A stretch of 64,000 bases of DNA from Sphingobacterium sp. UT-1RO-CII-1 (GCF_026711005.1 NZ_JAPPVJ010000002.1:496001-560000); one strand, 5' to 3'. Shown: positions 38,457 through 48,471, numbered from the stretch's first letter. The notes: a model not told the origin generated them from the sequence alone. Numbers and translations are program-made.

Positions 38457-41158
38457 ACCAGCTTCAAATTATCTCCTTTTTGCAATCTTAGCGGCTCCTT
38501 AAAAGCAACAACAACCTTATCTCCCTCCTCGTTCACAGCCGATATGCCCACAGACTTACCGTTCACCAATGCAGCGAGCTGTGCCTTTCCAACCTTCTTG
38601 CCAGCTACTTTTCCGATACCGAAGGTCTGTAGCTGCAGGTCGCCATAACCTACTGATAAATTATAATCAGCCGTACTGCCCGCTATCTGTTGCTCGTACG
38701 AACCCCACGCCTCTGCCGTTGTGTAAGCCGCCTTAAAATTATTGGCCGACAATTTCGGAGAAAAAGCCAAATACTTCTTTGGGCCGTGGTATTCATAACC
38801 GCAGGCATTGATAAAAGTACCGTAGCTCGCCATAGCCCTTGCGTAGTGATCGCTACATTCTATTTCATTAAAGGGATTTCGCTTTGCGGCATGGTAACGA
38901 TCGTGAATAGCCCTTGTCAGGATCAAACTCTCATCAATCATCCCCTCGGCCATCATGTGTGCGGCCACCTGATGTTCAAAACCACTCATACACTCATGGA
39001 AATAGCCCAATTGCCAAGTTTCATTTTCGCCGTAAGGTTTCTGTTCATCTTTCGGGTTTGTATTCATCACCATCCCTCCCTCTCCTGGAAGCGCATACGG
39101 TCTTCCATTCAGGTGGGTTTTAATATACGGTCCTACATCCATCGTAAAATTATACTTCCAGAGAGCCTTTAAAGCCGACAAAGTCTTTTCCTTATCGTTA
39201 ATACGTGGCATCCCCAGCTGAAAAGTCCAGGCCTGACCATATACCTGATCGATATGGCAGGTATTGTAAGAGCCCAGTTTTTTACGTCCAAACTCCTTAT
39301 TCGGTCTGTGAATATAATATTCACCATTAAACAACTCCTTATCCATATTCGCCGTACCCAACTTCACATAATTGGCACAACGTTTCTGAAACTCGGTATC
39401 TTCCACCTCTTCCGCCATGTACTCGCCTGCGCGTATAGCGGCCAAGGTTAAACCTACAATCCAGGCAATCTCCCCTTCCCATACCGCATCCAAAGTATTC
39501 TCCATAGGTGTATCCGTCATGCCGTCTCCATTCTTATCCTGATCGATGATAAACTGTATAGCCTTTTTAAGATTTGCCCAGTTTTTCTTCAAGAAAGCGT
39601 TATCTTTCGACATCTGATGATCCCGGTAGAAACGCAGCACCACACCGGCCTGTCCGTCGATAGCGGGCCTGCTTTCGTATTCAGCGCGAAAGATAATCCC
39701 GCCCGTTTCGGGCCTAAAGCCCACACCCAAGTCTGTTGTCTCCCGTAGGTTACGCTCTAAGTCGGGAAATATACGCCCCATAGCCTGCCCATATTGCCAC
39801 ACATGCGTACAGGTTCCGGCACATGCCCCTACCCCTTCCCAGCCCCAAAAGCGTCCCGAACCAAAGCGCATGGTATTGGCCGTCGCCAATGTTCCGATAT
39901 TCACAAACGTGCGGTCCAAAAACCAATGTGGCAAGGTCGAGTCGTTCCAAGTTGCTGCCCAAGCTAAAGTATTCCCATTCAAGCGCTCGCTATGCTGGGC
40001 ATAATACGCAGCCACTGCCAGCGCATCCTTATACTGCTTACCATAACAATACCCCTCCTGTGCATCTTTCAGCTTTTCCTGCAATTTAGGGTGCGGATTA
40101 TTAAAATGCCAGCTTACCGCATACGACACGCTGGTACTTCCACCTGCAGGTATACTTCTCTTTAGGCTCAAACTTCCCACCTGCAAATCATCAAAGCTCA
40201 CTTCATTCTTTGCAATAGACTGTAGCAAAGCACTCGGTGCTATAGGCCATGACTGCACCGCAGCTACCGCTACCGCGTCTTTGTCGTTACAATAAATAGC
40301 CATCGTTCCGTAATCTCCTGCTTTCAGCTCCTCGCTAGGCACCTCATCACAAGCAAAGAAAATAGTCTGTCCACCGTCCACAGGCTGTGCAGAAGCCACT
40401 TTACGTACTTTAGAAAAGTTCTTTCTATTCTTAAACACCCCATTTTCCATCCAACCGCTAATCACCACATCGAGCGCTTTACCTGTTTTGTTTTTAACAT
40501 CCAGGTGCAAAGAAGCCAAAGGCAAAGATGAATTCTCCACATCTAAAGGAATAAATGGCGAGAAAGCTGTCAGCACTACATCTACCGGAAAATCGTTACT
40601 GCGATAAGTCACTGTACAAGTCGGGTAAGATGGTTCAAATATAATCTCGTCCCAATGGTTCTCGCGCAGCTCCTTCACCAATTGTTTGCCACCTTGCTCC
40701 ACCGAAATTGCAAAGCCCTGTTCGAGCACCCTCAGATTGTCGGCAATCGCGGGCTCTATATACGCTGCGCCATCTCTCGGGCGCACGGGCACAAGCTCTT
40801 TCCCGTTATTCCATTGCACAAGCTTCGTCTCAATCCCTTCCTTTGCCCCGTCGTAAGCATCATTATATACCTGCCACAGCCACAGCCTTCCATCGCCTCC
40901 AATATACACTGTTCCTGTATGCAGCCCACCTACCGGCATCCCGATATACTTCAATTCGTTTTTAGACTTCGTATAGCTTATTTTTTCGCCCCGTTCATAC
41001 AGGGAAGATAGCCACTGTGGATCGATCTGCTTTTCGGCCGGGATATTATGTACCGGTTGTTGCCAAGCAAATACACTTCGTGACCAAGCCGGAAACTGCG
41101 CCGCTAACACCCCCAGACCAACCAGACTGGAATTCTTCAAAAAATTTCTTCTGTTCAT
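38447..41158 (-). CDS. GH116 family glycoside hydrolase (GBA2-like), Tat-exported, PUL3
   Basis: The start at 41158 (MNRRNFLKNSSLVGLG) gives a twin-arginine signal; an ATG three codons earlier is possible. The roughly 903-residue enzyme has the two GH116 parts. The N-terminal beta domain includes KYIGMPVGGLHTGTVYIGG and GRLWLWQVYND. The alpha/alpha-toroid catalytic domain (about 400-800) includes WEGVGACAGTCTHVWQYGQA, a likely nucleophile region near MENTLDAVWEGE (about 553) and the likely acid/base aspartate in HIDQVYGQAW (about 637). Known members are beta-glucosidases, glucosylceramidases, beta-xylosidases and N-acetylglucosaminidases with retaining chemistry. Placement after SusD implies periplasmic breakdown of imported oligosaccharides. 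Confidence 0.88.
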   Translation of the reverse strand: MNRRNFLKNSSLVGLGVLAAQFPAWSRSVFAWQQPVHNIPAEKQIDPQWLSSLYERGEKISYTKSKNELKYIGMPVGGLHTGTVYIGGDGRLWLWQVYNDAYDGAKEGIETKLVQWNNGKELVPVRPRDGAAYIEPAIADNLRVLEQGFAISVEQGGKQLVKELRENHWDEIIFEPSYPTCTVTYRSNDFPVDVVLTAFSPFIPLDVENSSLPLASLHLDVKNKTGKALDVVISGWMENGVFKNRKNFSKVRKVASAQPVDGGQTIFFACDEVPSEELKAGDYGTMAIYCNDKDAVAVAAVQSWPIAPSALLQSIAKNEVSFDDLQVGSLSLKRSIPAGGSTSVSYAVSWHFNNPHPKLQEKLKDAQEGYCYGKQYKDALAVAAYYAQHSERLNGNTLAWAATWNDSTLPHWFLDRTFVNIGTLATANTMRFGSGRFWGWEGVGACAGTCTHVWQYGQAMGRIFPDLERNLRETTDLGVGFRPETGGIIFRAEYESRPAIDGQAGVVLRFYRDHQMSKDNAFLKKNWANLKKAIQFIIDQDKNGDGMTDTPMENTLDAVWEGEIAWIVGLTLAAIRAGEYMAEEVEDTEFQKRCANYVKLGTANMDKELFNGEYYIHRPNKEFGRKKLGSYNTCHIDQVYGQAWTFQLGMPRINDKEKTLSALKALWKYNFTMDVGPYIKTHLNGRPYALPGEGGMVMNTNPKDEQKPYGENETWQLGYFHECMSGFEHQVAAHMMAEGMIDESLILTRAIHDRYHAAKRNPFNEIECSDHYARAMASYGTFINACGYEYHGPKKYLAFSPKLSANNFKAAYTTAEAWGSYEQQIAGSTADYNLSVGYGDLQLQTFGIGKVAGKKVGKAQLAALVNGKSVGISAVNEEGDKVVVAFKEPLRLQKGDNLKLVWA

Positions 41159-41195
41159 ATCTTTCATTTACTTCTCTATTATACTCGTCCTTTGT

Positions 41196-42839
41196 CTACC
41201 AGCCTGTATTCTGTGGTAGTAAATTCTTATTCTTATCAATTGCACTTTGCGGCACCGGCCATTTGTAATGCTTCGCTGCATCAAATATGCGTTCCTGCGC
41301 CAAATATCGGGGCTTGCTCCAATCGCCCACCTTATCATTTGGGTTGCTGTTTATTCCCTCTGCTGGTACGCTCAATACGTCTTCTGCAATCTTCCATCTC
41401 AAAATATCAAAGTAACGCTTGTGCTCTGCCACAAACTCATGCCTGCGTTCCTCGCGGATAAGCTTCCTCATAACCGCTTGGTCCGCCAGCTCGGCTGCCT
41501 TCACCGGCACCAGTCCGGCCCTTTTTCTGATCTTATCGACCGCCTCTTTAATCTGCGGATCGCCCGGTTTATACTCATTCAGAGCTTCTGCCACAAGCAG
41601 CAAGGTCTCCGCATAACGGTAAATCGGCCAATTGGCAAAACCACTGGAAGGCTTACTATATTCGGGTTCATTAAACTTCAGATACATATAGCCCGTTATT
41701 CCGCCTCCCTCACTATTAATCTTTTCGGGCATATTGTAGCTGGGGTGCGGCTGGTAGGCCGTATGCGTGCCATTGGGGCGTAACACTGGCTCTCCAGGCA
41801 GCATAAAAGTCTTCTTCAAACGTTCATCCCTATTTTCCCAAGGCTTTGTCGGGTCATACTTGGCCGAATTCTGTATACTTTCTCCATCCGTACACAGGTA
41901 CGAATCTATCAGCTCCCTTGTCGGGCAGAAACTCGCCCAGCCCGAACCTGTAATGCCTGTACCCGATGGCGATGCCAATACCGGCAGCATATGCGTAATC
42001 TTATCTTCCACATACTGTCGGGCCAAAATCACCTCTGTTGTATTTAAATTATTCTCCTGCTTAAACACAGCTGCATAATCATCCACTAAGTCATAGCCCA
42101 TGCCCATCACCTTAGCCGCAGCTTCATAAGCTTCTTTCCAAAGATCGTTAGCAGCCTGGCCTTCATGAAACTGGCTCATACTTGCTTTATACAGCAATAT
42201 ATTTGCTTTCAGCATATAAGCTGCTGCTTTATTCACGCGTCCTAAATCAGCTCCTGTATAGCGGTCAGGCAGACGCCCCACTGCAAACTCCACATTCTCT
42301 AAAGCATACTCCAGCACTGCTGACTTTGGCGAACGTGGTAAAGCACTTTCCTCCAAGCTCAGCGGTTTTTCTTTAATCAGGGGGATGTCTCCAAAATGCT
42401 GCACCATTCTGAAGTACTTCATGGCCAATATAAAACGTGCTTCTGCTTCAAATCTGTTTTTCTTATTTTCATCAAAGCTCATCTCCGTCAAACGCTCTAG
42501 GTAGTAAAGACATTTACGTATATCGTCATATTTCCATTCTTCTTCCAGGTATTCTGTAGCGGCATTATGATTGCCCATACTGATATAGCCCAGCCCTTTC
42601 TCCCCCCATGCATTGGTCATCACTGAATTGTCGCTATGCGAATCTTTCCAGAAATCCCGTTCTCCGGGCAGCACCGTGTATACTGCATTTAAGCCTACCA
42701 ATGCATCATTTTCTGTTTTCCAAAATGTTCCTTCCGAAGCCTCCGACAGCGGGTCTCTATCCAGGAAACTCTCGCAGGATAGCGTTGTAAAAGCAATAGA
42801 AGTTGCTAATGCTGCTTTTAATATATAATTGATCTTCAT
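41196..42839 (-). CDS. SusD/RagB-family outer-membrane lipoprotein (PUL3)
   Basis: The 547-residue protein starts with a lipoprotein signal (lipobox TLSC, about residues 19-22) and the SusD opening SFLDRDPLSEASEGTFWKTENDALVGLNAVY. Core and RagB motifs follow: EARFILAMKYFRMVQHFGDIPL, YRYAETLLLVAEALNEYKPGD, KLIREERRHEFVAEHKRYFDILRWK and a C-terminus with WPVPQSAIDKNKNLLPQNTGW. It caps the PUL3 SusC transporter. It begins 7 nt after SusC and precedes GH116 by 37 nt, so all three are cotranscribed. Confidence 0.95.
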   Translation of the reverse strand: MKINYILKAALATSIAFTTLSCESFLDRDPLSEASEGTFWKTENDALVGLNAVYTVLPGERDFWKDSHSDNSVMTNAWGEKGLGYISMGNHNAATEYLEEEWKYDDIRKCLYYLERLTEMSFDENKKNRFEAEARFILAMKYFRMVQHFGDIPLIKEKPLSLEESALPRSPKSAVLEYALENVEFAVGRLPDRYTGADLGRVNKAAAYMLKANILLYKASMSQFHEGQAANDLWKEAYEAAAKVMGMGYDLVDDYAAVFKQENNLNTTEVILARQYVEDKITHMLPVLASPSGTGITGSGWASFCPTRELIDSYLCTDGESIQNSAKYDPTKPWENRDERLKKTFMLPGEPVLRPNGTHTAYQPHPSYNMPEKINSEGGGITGYMYLKFNEPEYSKPSSGFANWPIYRYAETLLLVAEALNEYKPGDPQIKEAVDKIRKRAGLVPVKAAELADQAVMRKLIREERRHEFVAEHKRYFDILRWKIAEDVLSVPAEGINSNPNDKVGDWSKPRYLAQERIFDAAKHYKWPVPQSAIDKNKNLLPQNTGW

Positions 42840-42846
42840 GATATCA

Positions 42847-45800
42847 TTAAAATTTAAGGTTTACACCAAACGAAAAGGTCCTCGCCAAAGGATAATACCC
42901 GCCCTCTGGGTCAAAACCTTCGTAATTTGTTAGCGTTGCGAGGTTCTGTGCCGATAAGAACAAGCGTAAACCGCTAAGTTTATACTTTTCTACCAGCTCC
43001 TGCGGAAACGTATAGCCTACCTGCACGTTCTGTATTTTAAAGTAATTAGCGCTGCGCAACCAATAGCTCGAATACTGCGTATCGTTTGACGTATTCTGCA
43101 AGCTCAACCGTGGGTACGTTGCGTTCGGGTTTTCGGGTGTCCAGTTATCGATATGCATCGGGCGTGCATTCTGTGTAAGGAAAAATGCCCAGCCTTCATA
43201 GCCCGATATATACCTTGCATTTTGCAGTAAGCCATAAAAATTGGCCGATGCATCCAAGTTTTTCCAGCCTAAATTGATGTTCATGCCCACGCGTATACTT
43301 GGCTTATCGCGCAGTATTACCCGGTCTGCTCCGTTGATGACACCATCTTCGTTCTGATCCTTATAGCGTATATTTCCAGGTACAATATTCGCGCCCTGCG
43401 ATGCTGCATTTTTAATTTCCTCTTCCGTCTGAAACAGCCCCATCGCCTCATAACCGTAAGCCAAATTATACCGGCCCCCTTCAGCTGTATACGTATTATC
43501 CTGAATCCAAGGGCCTGTTCCTGCTAGGTCTTCCACCTTATTTCTTGCAAAGGAAGTATTCATATCCACACCCCAGCGCCAGTCGCCTTTTCTATCTGCA
43601 TACGACACCATAGCCTCCAGCCCGTAACTCTTCATCCGCAATAAATTATTATACGGCCCACCTAAGCCAAACTCTGCCGGCACAGGCGGTGCATACAAAA
43701 TCTGGCTACGTTTATTGATAAAATAATCCACCGTCAGGTTCAGTTTATTAAGCAGCCCCATATCCAAACCAAAGTTCGACTGCTCCGACCGCTCCCAACT
43801 GATCCGTGGATTTATAGCGACATTATTCCATGCACCCGGCACCACTGCCCCGTTAAAACCATACATCGCCGAATTATAGGATAACACCGCAGCCGTCGCA
43901 TAATAGCCCACCTTTTCAGCATCGCCCAATATCCCCCACGACCCTCTCAGTTTCAAACTCGACAACCAGTCGGTGGAAAAGAAATCCTCCTGGTGTATAT
44001 TCCAGCCTGCTGAAAACGAGGGGAACACGCCCCAACGGTGTCCGGGCGCAAAACGCGAAGACCCATCAGCCCGCACATTGGCCTGAAATAAATATTTCCC
44101 TTCATAGTCGTAGTTAAAGCGCGAAAACAACGATTGTATAGCCACCTCACTGCCTTTACCAGAAGCCTGCATATTTGTTTGGCCACCACTATTCAACACA
44201 TGTATATCATCGAAAGGCAAGTTATCCCGAAAGGCCGAAAAATCCGTCGTCTTAAAGTATTCCTGCGAAAAACCACCTAGCAACTTAAAATTATGCAAGC
44301 CAAAGCTTTTCGCATAATCTGCCGTTAGCTGAAACATATTCCTATAGCTGTTATCTACGCCCTCTGTCAAGGAAGTCACCCTATTCTCCACCGACGCCAC
44401 ATTCCCCTGCTCATCATACAATTGGTAGGTGCTCACCCTATTTTTCGACCAATTATCGTACGTATACCTCGAGAAATTACCTTTAATCTCCATTCCCTCG
44501 ATCGGCCTATAGCTCAATTCGAATATCGCCATCAGCTCTTTATACTTCTGCTTATTAAAGCCCGACTCGTACACGCCGGCTATGGGGTTGCCTGCAATGG
44601 ACGACCCCATGCCGTACTGCCCAAGCGTATTTCGTATAAAACTCGTAGGCGCTACCCGTGTTGCTTGCGTCTGCCATATTTCCGTTCCGCCCTGCGGTGC
44701 ATTGATATAGGTTTCGGTATATTGGATATTGGCGCGTGCATCAAAATTATCTGCTATTTTGAAAAGCATATCGGGTTTAAAAATCACCCGGTTATAATTA
44801 TTGTTTGGGAGTGTTCCTCCCTGATAATCGTGCGAAGCTGAAAACCTATACCTTACTTTTTCCGAATTGCCGGAAAGCGCCAGGTAATTATTATTGATCA
44901 ATGTATTCTTCTTGTAAATCTCCTCATACCATTTGACATCGGCATACTTCCCGTCTTTCAAAGCCTGTAAGCCCGCTTCGCCATACAGCGCCTCTTTCCC
45001 ATCGTTCAGTAGCGCTCTATCCCACAGCTTCATAAAATCCTCCGCGCCCACAAAGTCGATCATAAACTGCGGCGACTGCACCCCCACCGAGCTATTCACC
45101 TCGACGGTTAATTTATCGATAACCTGTCCGCTTTTGGTTGTCACCAAAATCACTCCATTTGCCGCTCTTGACCCATATATGGAAGCTGAAGCTGCATCTT
45201 TTAAAGTAGAAATACTCTCAATATCATTGGGGTTTAATGTATTTATATTACCGGGTACACCGTCAATCAGCACTAGCACACCCGAACTTCCTCCTATCGT
45301 AGAGGTACCGCGTATATTCAGTGAAGCGCCACTGCCCACTGCGCCACTGCCCTTGCTTACATTCAATCCTGCTACCGTACCTGCCAACAGTTCCTGCACG
45401 TTGGTCACGGCTCTTGACTTTAAAGACTTCTCTACATCTACTGTCCCGATAGCCCCTGTCACATTGCTGCGTTTTTGCGTTCCATAGCCCACCACAATCT
45501 CTGCAATATCAATCTTAGAAGCCGCCAAAGTAATCGTTATATCCTTCTGCCCGTTCCAAGTAAACAGCTGTGCTTCGTAGCCCAAAGAAGTAATGGACAA
45601 ATCGCTCTCCAAGGGCACATTCGTAAACGAAAAACGCCCATTTTCATCCGTCTGCGTCCGCACGTCAGTCGCTCGGGCATGCACGGTCACCCCTCTTACC
45701 GGCCTACCGTTTTCATCAATAATACGGCCAGACACAGCGTTCTGTACACCAACTTCGCTTTCTGCCGTTCTTATATTTCTGTTTGCTTCTGCTATAACAA

Positions 45801-46134
45801 TCGTATTATCTTTCACAGACCAGGTCAGGTTTTTATCTTTCAAAATCGCCTGCATAGCCTCTTCTAGGTTTGCGTTCTTCAATTTTACCGAAACGGGTAT
45901 ATTGGCCGTATTCGTCCCTGTAAAGAAAAACGAATAGCCCTCCTGCTTCTGTATAGATTTCATTACCGTCTTCAGGGGCTGCCTCGTGGCTACTACGCTA
46001 ATTTTCTGCGCCTTTGCTACAGCTATTGTTTGAAAAACAGAGGCAACCAGTAAAATAACTGTCAACTTCATGGACAATAGGATTCTTTTTGTAAAGAAGC
46101 GTTTATGCCACTCTACAAATGATTTATAAAACAT
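42847..46134 (-). CDS. STN-containing SusC/RagA TonB-dependent transducer (PUL3)
   Basis: The 1095-residue protein has a long signal region, with the hydrophobic core after RILLSMKLTVILLVASVFQT. A secretin/TonB N-terminal (STN) domain follows (ISVVATRQPLKTVMKSIQKQ, then NANLEEAMQAIL), about residues 45-115. After it come a carboxypeptidase-D-like domain (VSGRIIDENGRPVRGVTVHA), the plug (EIVVGYGTQKRSNVTGAIG, VLVLIDGVPGNINTLNPNDI) and the barrel. The STN domain contacts the periplasmic part of the FecR anti-sigma factor encoded upstream, so substrate binding is coupled to transcription as well as to import. Confidence 0.95.
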   Translation of the reverse strand: MFYKSFVEWHKRFFTKRILLSMKLTVILLVASVFQTIAVAKAQKISVVATRQPLKTVMKSIQKQEGYSFFFTGTNTANIPVSVKLKNANLEEAMQAILKDKNLTWSVKDNTIVIAEANRNIRTAESEVGVQNAVSGRIIDENGRPVRGVTVHARATDVRTQTDENGRFSFTNVPLESDLSITSLGYEAQLFTWNGQKDITITLAASKIDIAEIVVGYGTQKRSNVTGAIGTVDVEKSLKSRAVTNVQELLAGTVAGLNVSKGSGAVGSGASLNIRGTSTIGGSSGVLVLIDGVPGNINTLNPNDIESISTLKDAASASIYGSRAANGVILVTTKSGQVIDKLTVEVNSSVGVQSPQFMIDFVGAEDFMKLWDRALLNDGKEALYGEAGLQALKDGKYADVKWYEEIYKKNTLINNNYLALSGNSEKVRYRFSASHDYQGGTLPNNNYNRVIFKPDMLFKIADNFDARANIQYTETYINAPQGGTEIWQTQATRVAPTSFIRNTLGQYGMGSSIAGNPIAGVYESGFNKQKYKELMAIFELSYRPIEGMEIKGNFSRYTYDNWSKNRVSTYQLYDEQGNVASVENRVTSLTEGVDNSYRNMFQLTADYAKSFGLHNFKLLGGFSQEYFKTTDFSAFRDNLPFDDIHVLNSGGQTNMQASGKGSEVAIQSLFSRFNYDYEGKYLFQANVRADGSSRFAPGHRWGVFPSFSAGWNIHQEDFFSTDWLSSLKLRGSWGILGDAEKVGYYATAAVLSYNSAMYGFNGAVVPGAWNNVAINPRISWERSEQSNFGLDMGLLNKLNLTVDYFINKRSQILYAPPVPAEFGLGGPYNNLLRMKSYGLEAMVSYADRKGDWRWGVDMNTSFARNKVEDLAGTGPWIQDNTYTAEGGRYNLAYGYEAMGLFQTEEEIKNAASQGANIVPGNIRYKDQNEDGVINGADRVILRDKPSIRVGMNINLGWKNLDASANFYGLLQNARYISGYEGWAFFLTQNARPMHIDNWTPENPNATYPRLSLQNTSNDTQYSSYWLRSANYFKIQNVQVGYTFPQELVEKYKLSGLRLFLSAQNLATLTNYEGFDPEGGYYPLARTFSFGVNLKF

Positions 46135-46210
46135 ATCTTTGTAATGTTTGATGGTTATGATTTAGTTTAATTAGCTAGCGTTATCAACGCCTTTCATGCC
46201 TTCATCCATC

Positions 46211-46239
46211 ATTGAGCGGTGTTCGTAGCACTGCTCAAT
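46211..46239. other. Hairpin in the FecR-SusC spacer of PUL3
   Basis: ATTGAGCGGTG (46211-46221) and CACTGCTCAAT (46229-46239) pair over 11 bp with one G-T, around a 7-nt loop. It lies in the 188-bp spacer between fecR and susC on the transcribed minus strand. With no T run, it is more likely an mRNA-processing or attenuation hairpin than a simple terminator. Confidence 0.5.
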
Positions 46240-46322
46240 AACTCTTTGATAAATAGCATAACTTTTAGGTTTACGTTTTTACTTTTTTCCTATCCTCCTT
46301 TCATCTTTAGGTTTTTATCGTT

Positions 46323-47561
46323 CTATTTATCAACTACAATCAGTTCTTTTTGCTCGCCATTGGTCTTCATTTTAAAGCGCAAGCCGGCCGCCTGCAGAAT
46401 ATCCAGCACCACACTTAAGTTTTTATTCCGCTCGATGATCCCATAAAAAGGCACGTTCAGATGCTTCCCTTCGTAGCTTACCGTGATATCATACCAACGT
46501 GCGAGCTGCTCGAAAGCCTCGCCCGCTTCTAGGCCGTCAAACTGGAAGAAGCCATTTTTCCAGGCTATGGCTTGCTCCACGTCCACCTCCTTCACCCTAA
46601 AGCCCTTCTCATTATACAGGCTTTGCTTGCCTGCCGTCAGGTGCACGGCGTCTTTATCTTTGGCCGATACTGCCACCCGTCCCTCTACGAGGGTCGTCTT
46701 AATTCCTGCTGCTTCCGGATAGGCCGAAATATTAAACTTCGTCCCCAAAACTTCCAGTAGCTGCGCACCACTGCGCACCAGGAACGGTACAGACTGTCCA
46801 CCCTGTTTCCGCGCTGCTACCTCAAAATAGCCTTCGCCTAGAAGCTCTAGCTCTCGGCTGCCTGCTGCAAACTCTGCCGGAAACATCAGCTTAGAGCCCG
46901 CATTCACCCACACCCGTGTGCCATCTGCTAAAAGTATCTCGTAATAACTTTTTGCCGGCACTTCCAAGGTCAGGCTTGCATTGGGCAGTTTTTTAAAAGC
47001 CGACCATTCTGCGGTCGTCAACAGCTGCTCGCCGTTTTCATAGCGAATACCATCTGCAATCTGCAGCGCTTTGCTCCCTTCTTTGAGCGGAATCACCCGC
47101 CCGTCTGTCATTTTTAAAATACCACTATTTACGCCCGGCGCAACCTGCGCTATTTCGGGATACCGTGCCACATCGTATATTTCTACAGCAGCCGAGCGCT
47201 GGCTTAAATAATTAACCCCCACAAACAGCAATACCGCCGCTACTGCCGCCGCATAATACCAGATACGTGCCCCTCCTGACCTTTTCTTTTGCGCTGCAAA
47301 CGAACCGCCGTTTTCCACAATACGTTCCTTCACGGCAGCCGTCAACCTGCTAACATTATCTGCCGTGTCTGTTTTGTAATTGGCCTCATGAAAAATCGTC
47401 ACATCGACCTTCCAATCTTGCTTATGCAACACATCCTCAAAAAAGACTCGGTTCTTAGGGTCTGCATCCAGCCATGAAGAAAGCTCCTGTTCTTTTTCCA
47501 AAGACAGTTTACCTTCCGCATATTCTTTTATTAAACTTGCAATATTCTGTAGATCATACAT
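46323..47561 (-). CDS. FecR-family anti-sigma factor (PUL3)
   Basis: The 412-residue protein has a cytoplasmic anti-sigma part (1-95: IKEYAEGKLSLEKEQELSSWLD), a transmembrane helix at about 100-119, a periplasmic FecR domain (LEVPAKSYYEILLADGTRVWVNAGSKLMFP, LEVLGTKFNISAYPE) and the Bacteroidota C-terminal DUF4974 domain (FFQFDGLEAGEAFEQLARWYDITVSYEG). It holds the ECF sigma factor inactive until the STN domain of SusC signals that the glycan is present. It lies 162 nt after the sigma gene and 188 nt before SusC. Confidence 0.93.
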   Translation of the reverse strand: MYDLQNIASLIKEYAEGKLSLEKEQELSSWLDADPKNRVFFEDVLHKQDWKVDVTIFHEANYKTDTADNVSRLTAAVKERIVENGGSFAAQKKRSGGARIWYYAAAVAAVLLFVGVNYLSQRSAAVEIYDVARYPEIAQVAPGVNSGILKMTDGRVIPLKEGSKALQIADGIRYENGEQLLTTAEWSAFKKLPNASLTLEVPAKSYYEILLADGTRVWVNAGSKLMFPAEFAAGSRELELLGEGYFEVAARKQGGQSVPFLVRSGAQLLEVLGTKFNISAYPEAAGIKTTLVEGRVAVSAKDKDAVHLTAGKQSLYNEKGFRVKEVDVEQAIAWKNGFFQFDGLEAGEAFEQLARWYDITVSYEGKHLNVPFYGIIERNKNLSVVLDILQAAGLRFKMKTNGEQKELIVVDK

Positions 47562-47723
47562 AACGTCGGTCTTTATCTAGTTATACATTTTTTCCATTCA
47601 TACCTTAGTAAAAAAGACACATTAATTTAACAAACAAATTAACGCACTCATTATCAACCCAGAAAACAGCATCATCAAGCAGTTTTATAGGTTGATCCAT
47701 TTGGAAAAATAAAAATAGAGGAA

Positions 47724-48293
47724 TTAAAACAACCAGGTAAACACCAGGTACAGGAAAAAGTCACGGCCTTTGAATGTCTTCCGTAGCGATTGTAATGCTT
47801 TTGATTTTGCGTAAAACACCGTGCTTGTTGTTGTGTTCAGGGCCTCGCAGATTTCCGCGGTGCTGCATCCTTCCAAGTAGCTCATCTTAAACACACGTTT
47901 CTGCTGTTCGGGCAGTTTGTCCAGCTCTTTGTAAAGCATCTCAATAAACTCCGCATAAATAATATTATACTGAATGTCCTGGTCGTCGGCATATTCGAAG
48001 CTCTCATAGCCGCTTTCAAAAACAGGTAAATTTTTATTTTTTTGCAGGTGGTTTAGGCAAGCGTTCTTCGTTACCCGAAATAAGAAGCTATACAAATGGG
48101 AGTCTGTTTCTATCTTACTGCGGTCTTGCCATAACTTAAAGAATGTGTCGCATACTATTTCTTCCGAGGCTTCCTGATTTTTGGTCAGCTTCAGGGCAAA
48201 GAACGATAACTTTTGAATATATTTTTGAATATAATGGTCGAGGGCAAACTCTTCTCCCCGCTTAAAGTCTTCAAAATAACTATCGATTTGCAT
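47724..48293 (-). CDS. ECF RNA polymerase sigma-70 factor (Bacteroides expansion type), PUL3
   Basis: The 189-residue sigma factor has region 2 (residues about 20-85, with KNQEASEEIVCDTFFKLWQDR and YSFLFRVTKNACLNHLQ) and region 4 (about 120-175, LPEQQKRVFKMSYLEGCSTAEICEALNTTTSTVFYAKSKALQSLRK). It has no extra domains. It is expected to direct transcription of the downstream susC operon after release from FecR. The C-terminus ends in a short aromatic tail. A minus-strand -7 box (TAACTTTG) precedes it at 48357-48350. Confidence 0.95.
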   Translation of the reverse strand: MQIDSYFEDFKRGEEFALDHYIQKYIQKLSFFALKLTKNQEASEEIVCDTFFKLWQDRSKIETDSHLYSFLFRVTKNACLNHLQKNKNLPVFESGYESFEYADDQDIQYNIIYAEFIEMLYKELDKLPEQQKRVFKMSYLEGCSTAEICEALNTTTSTVFYAKSKALQSLRKTFKGRDFFLYLVFTWLF

Positions 48294-48349
48294 TCGTCTT
48301 GCCTAATATTGATACGTAAGCCCCTAAGTTAGTTTTTTTCAATCACAGT

Positions 48350-48357
48350 CAAAGTTA
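48350..48357 (-). promoter_or_regulatory. Candidate -7 box of the PUL3 sigma factor gene
   Basis: On the minus strand TAACTTTG matches TAnnTTTG and lies 56 nt before the sigma gene ATG at 48293. No -33 TTTG in register. Confidence 0.4.
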
Positions 48358-48471
48358 AAAAATATATTGAAAATAGCTTAGCTCGACTAGCCGCCGCCAA
48401 ATACTTTCCTTTTCTGTTCAATTGCCGATATCAAAGTAACCCACGTTTGTCGTTATATAGATCGAGGCTAA

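Noticed and set aside
38690-39172. 160-codon plus-strand frame inside the GH116 gene
   Set aside because: The GH116 motifs on the minus strand are continuous through this region; the antisense frame shows no signal, start context or family resemblance.
41247-41783. 178-codon plus-strand frame opposite susD of PUL3
   Set aside because: It is antisense to conserved SusD motifs and its composition is typical of a shadow frame.
44933-45487. 184-codon plus-strand frame opposite susC of PUL3
   Set aside because: It lies entirely over the conserved plug domain of SusC on the other strand.
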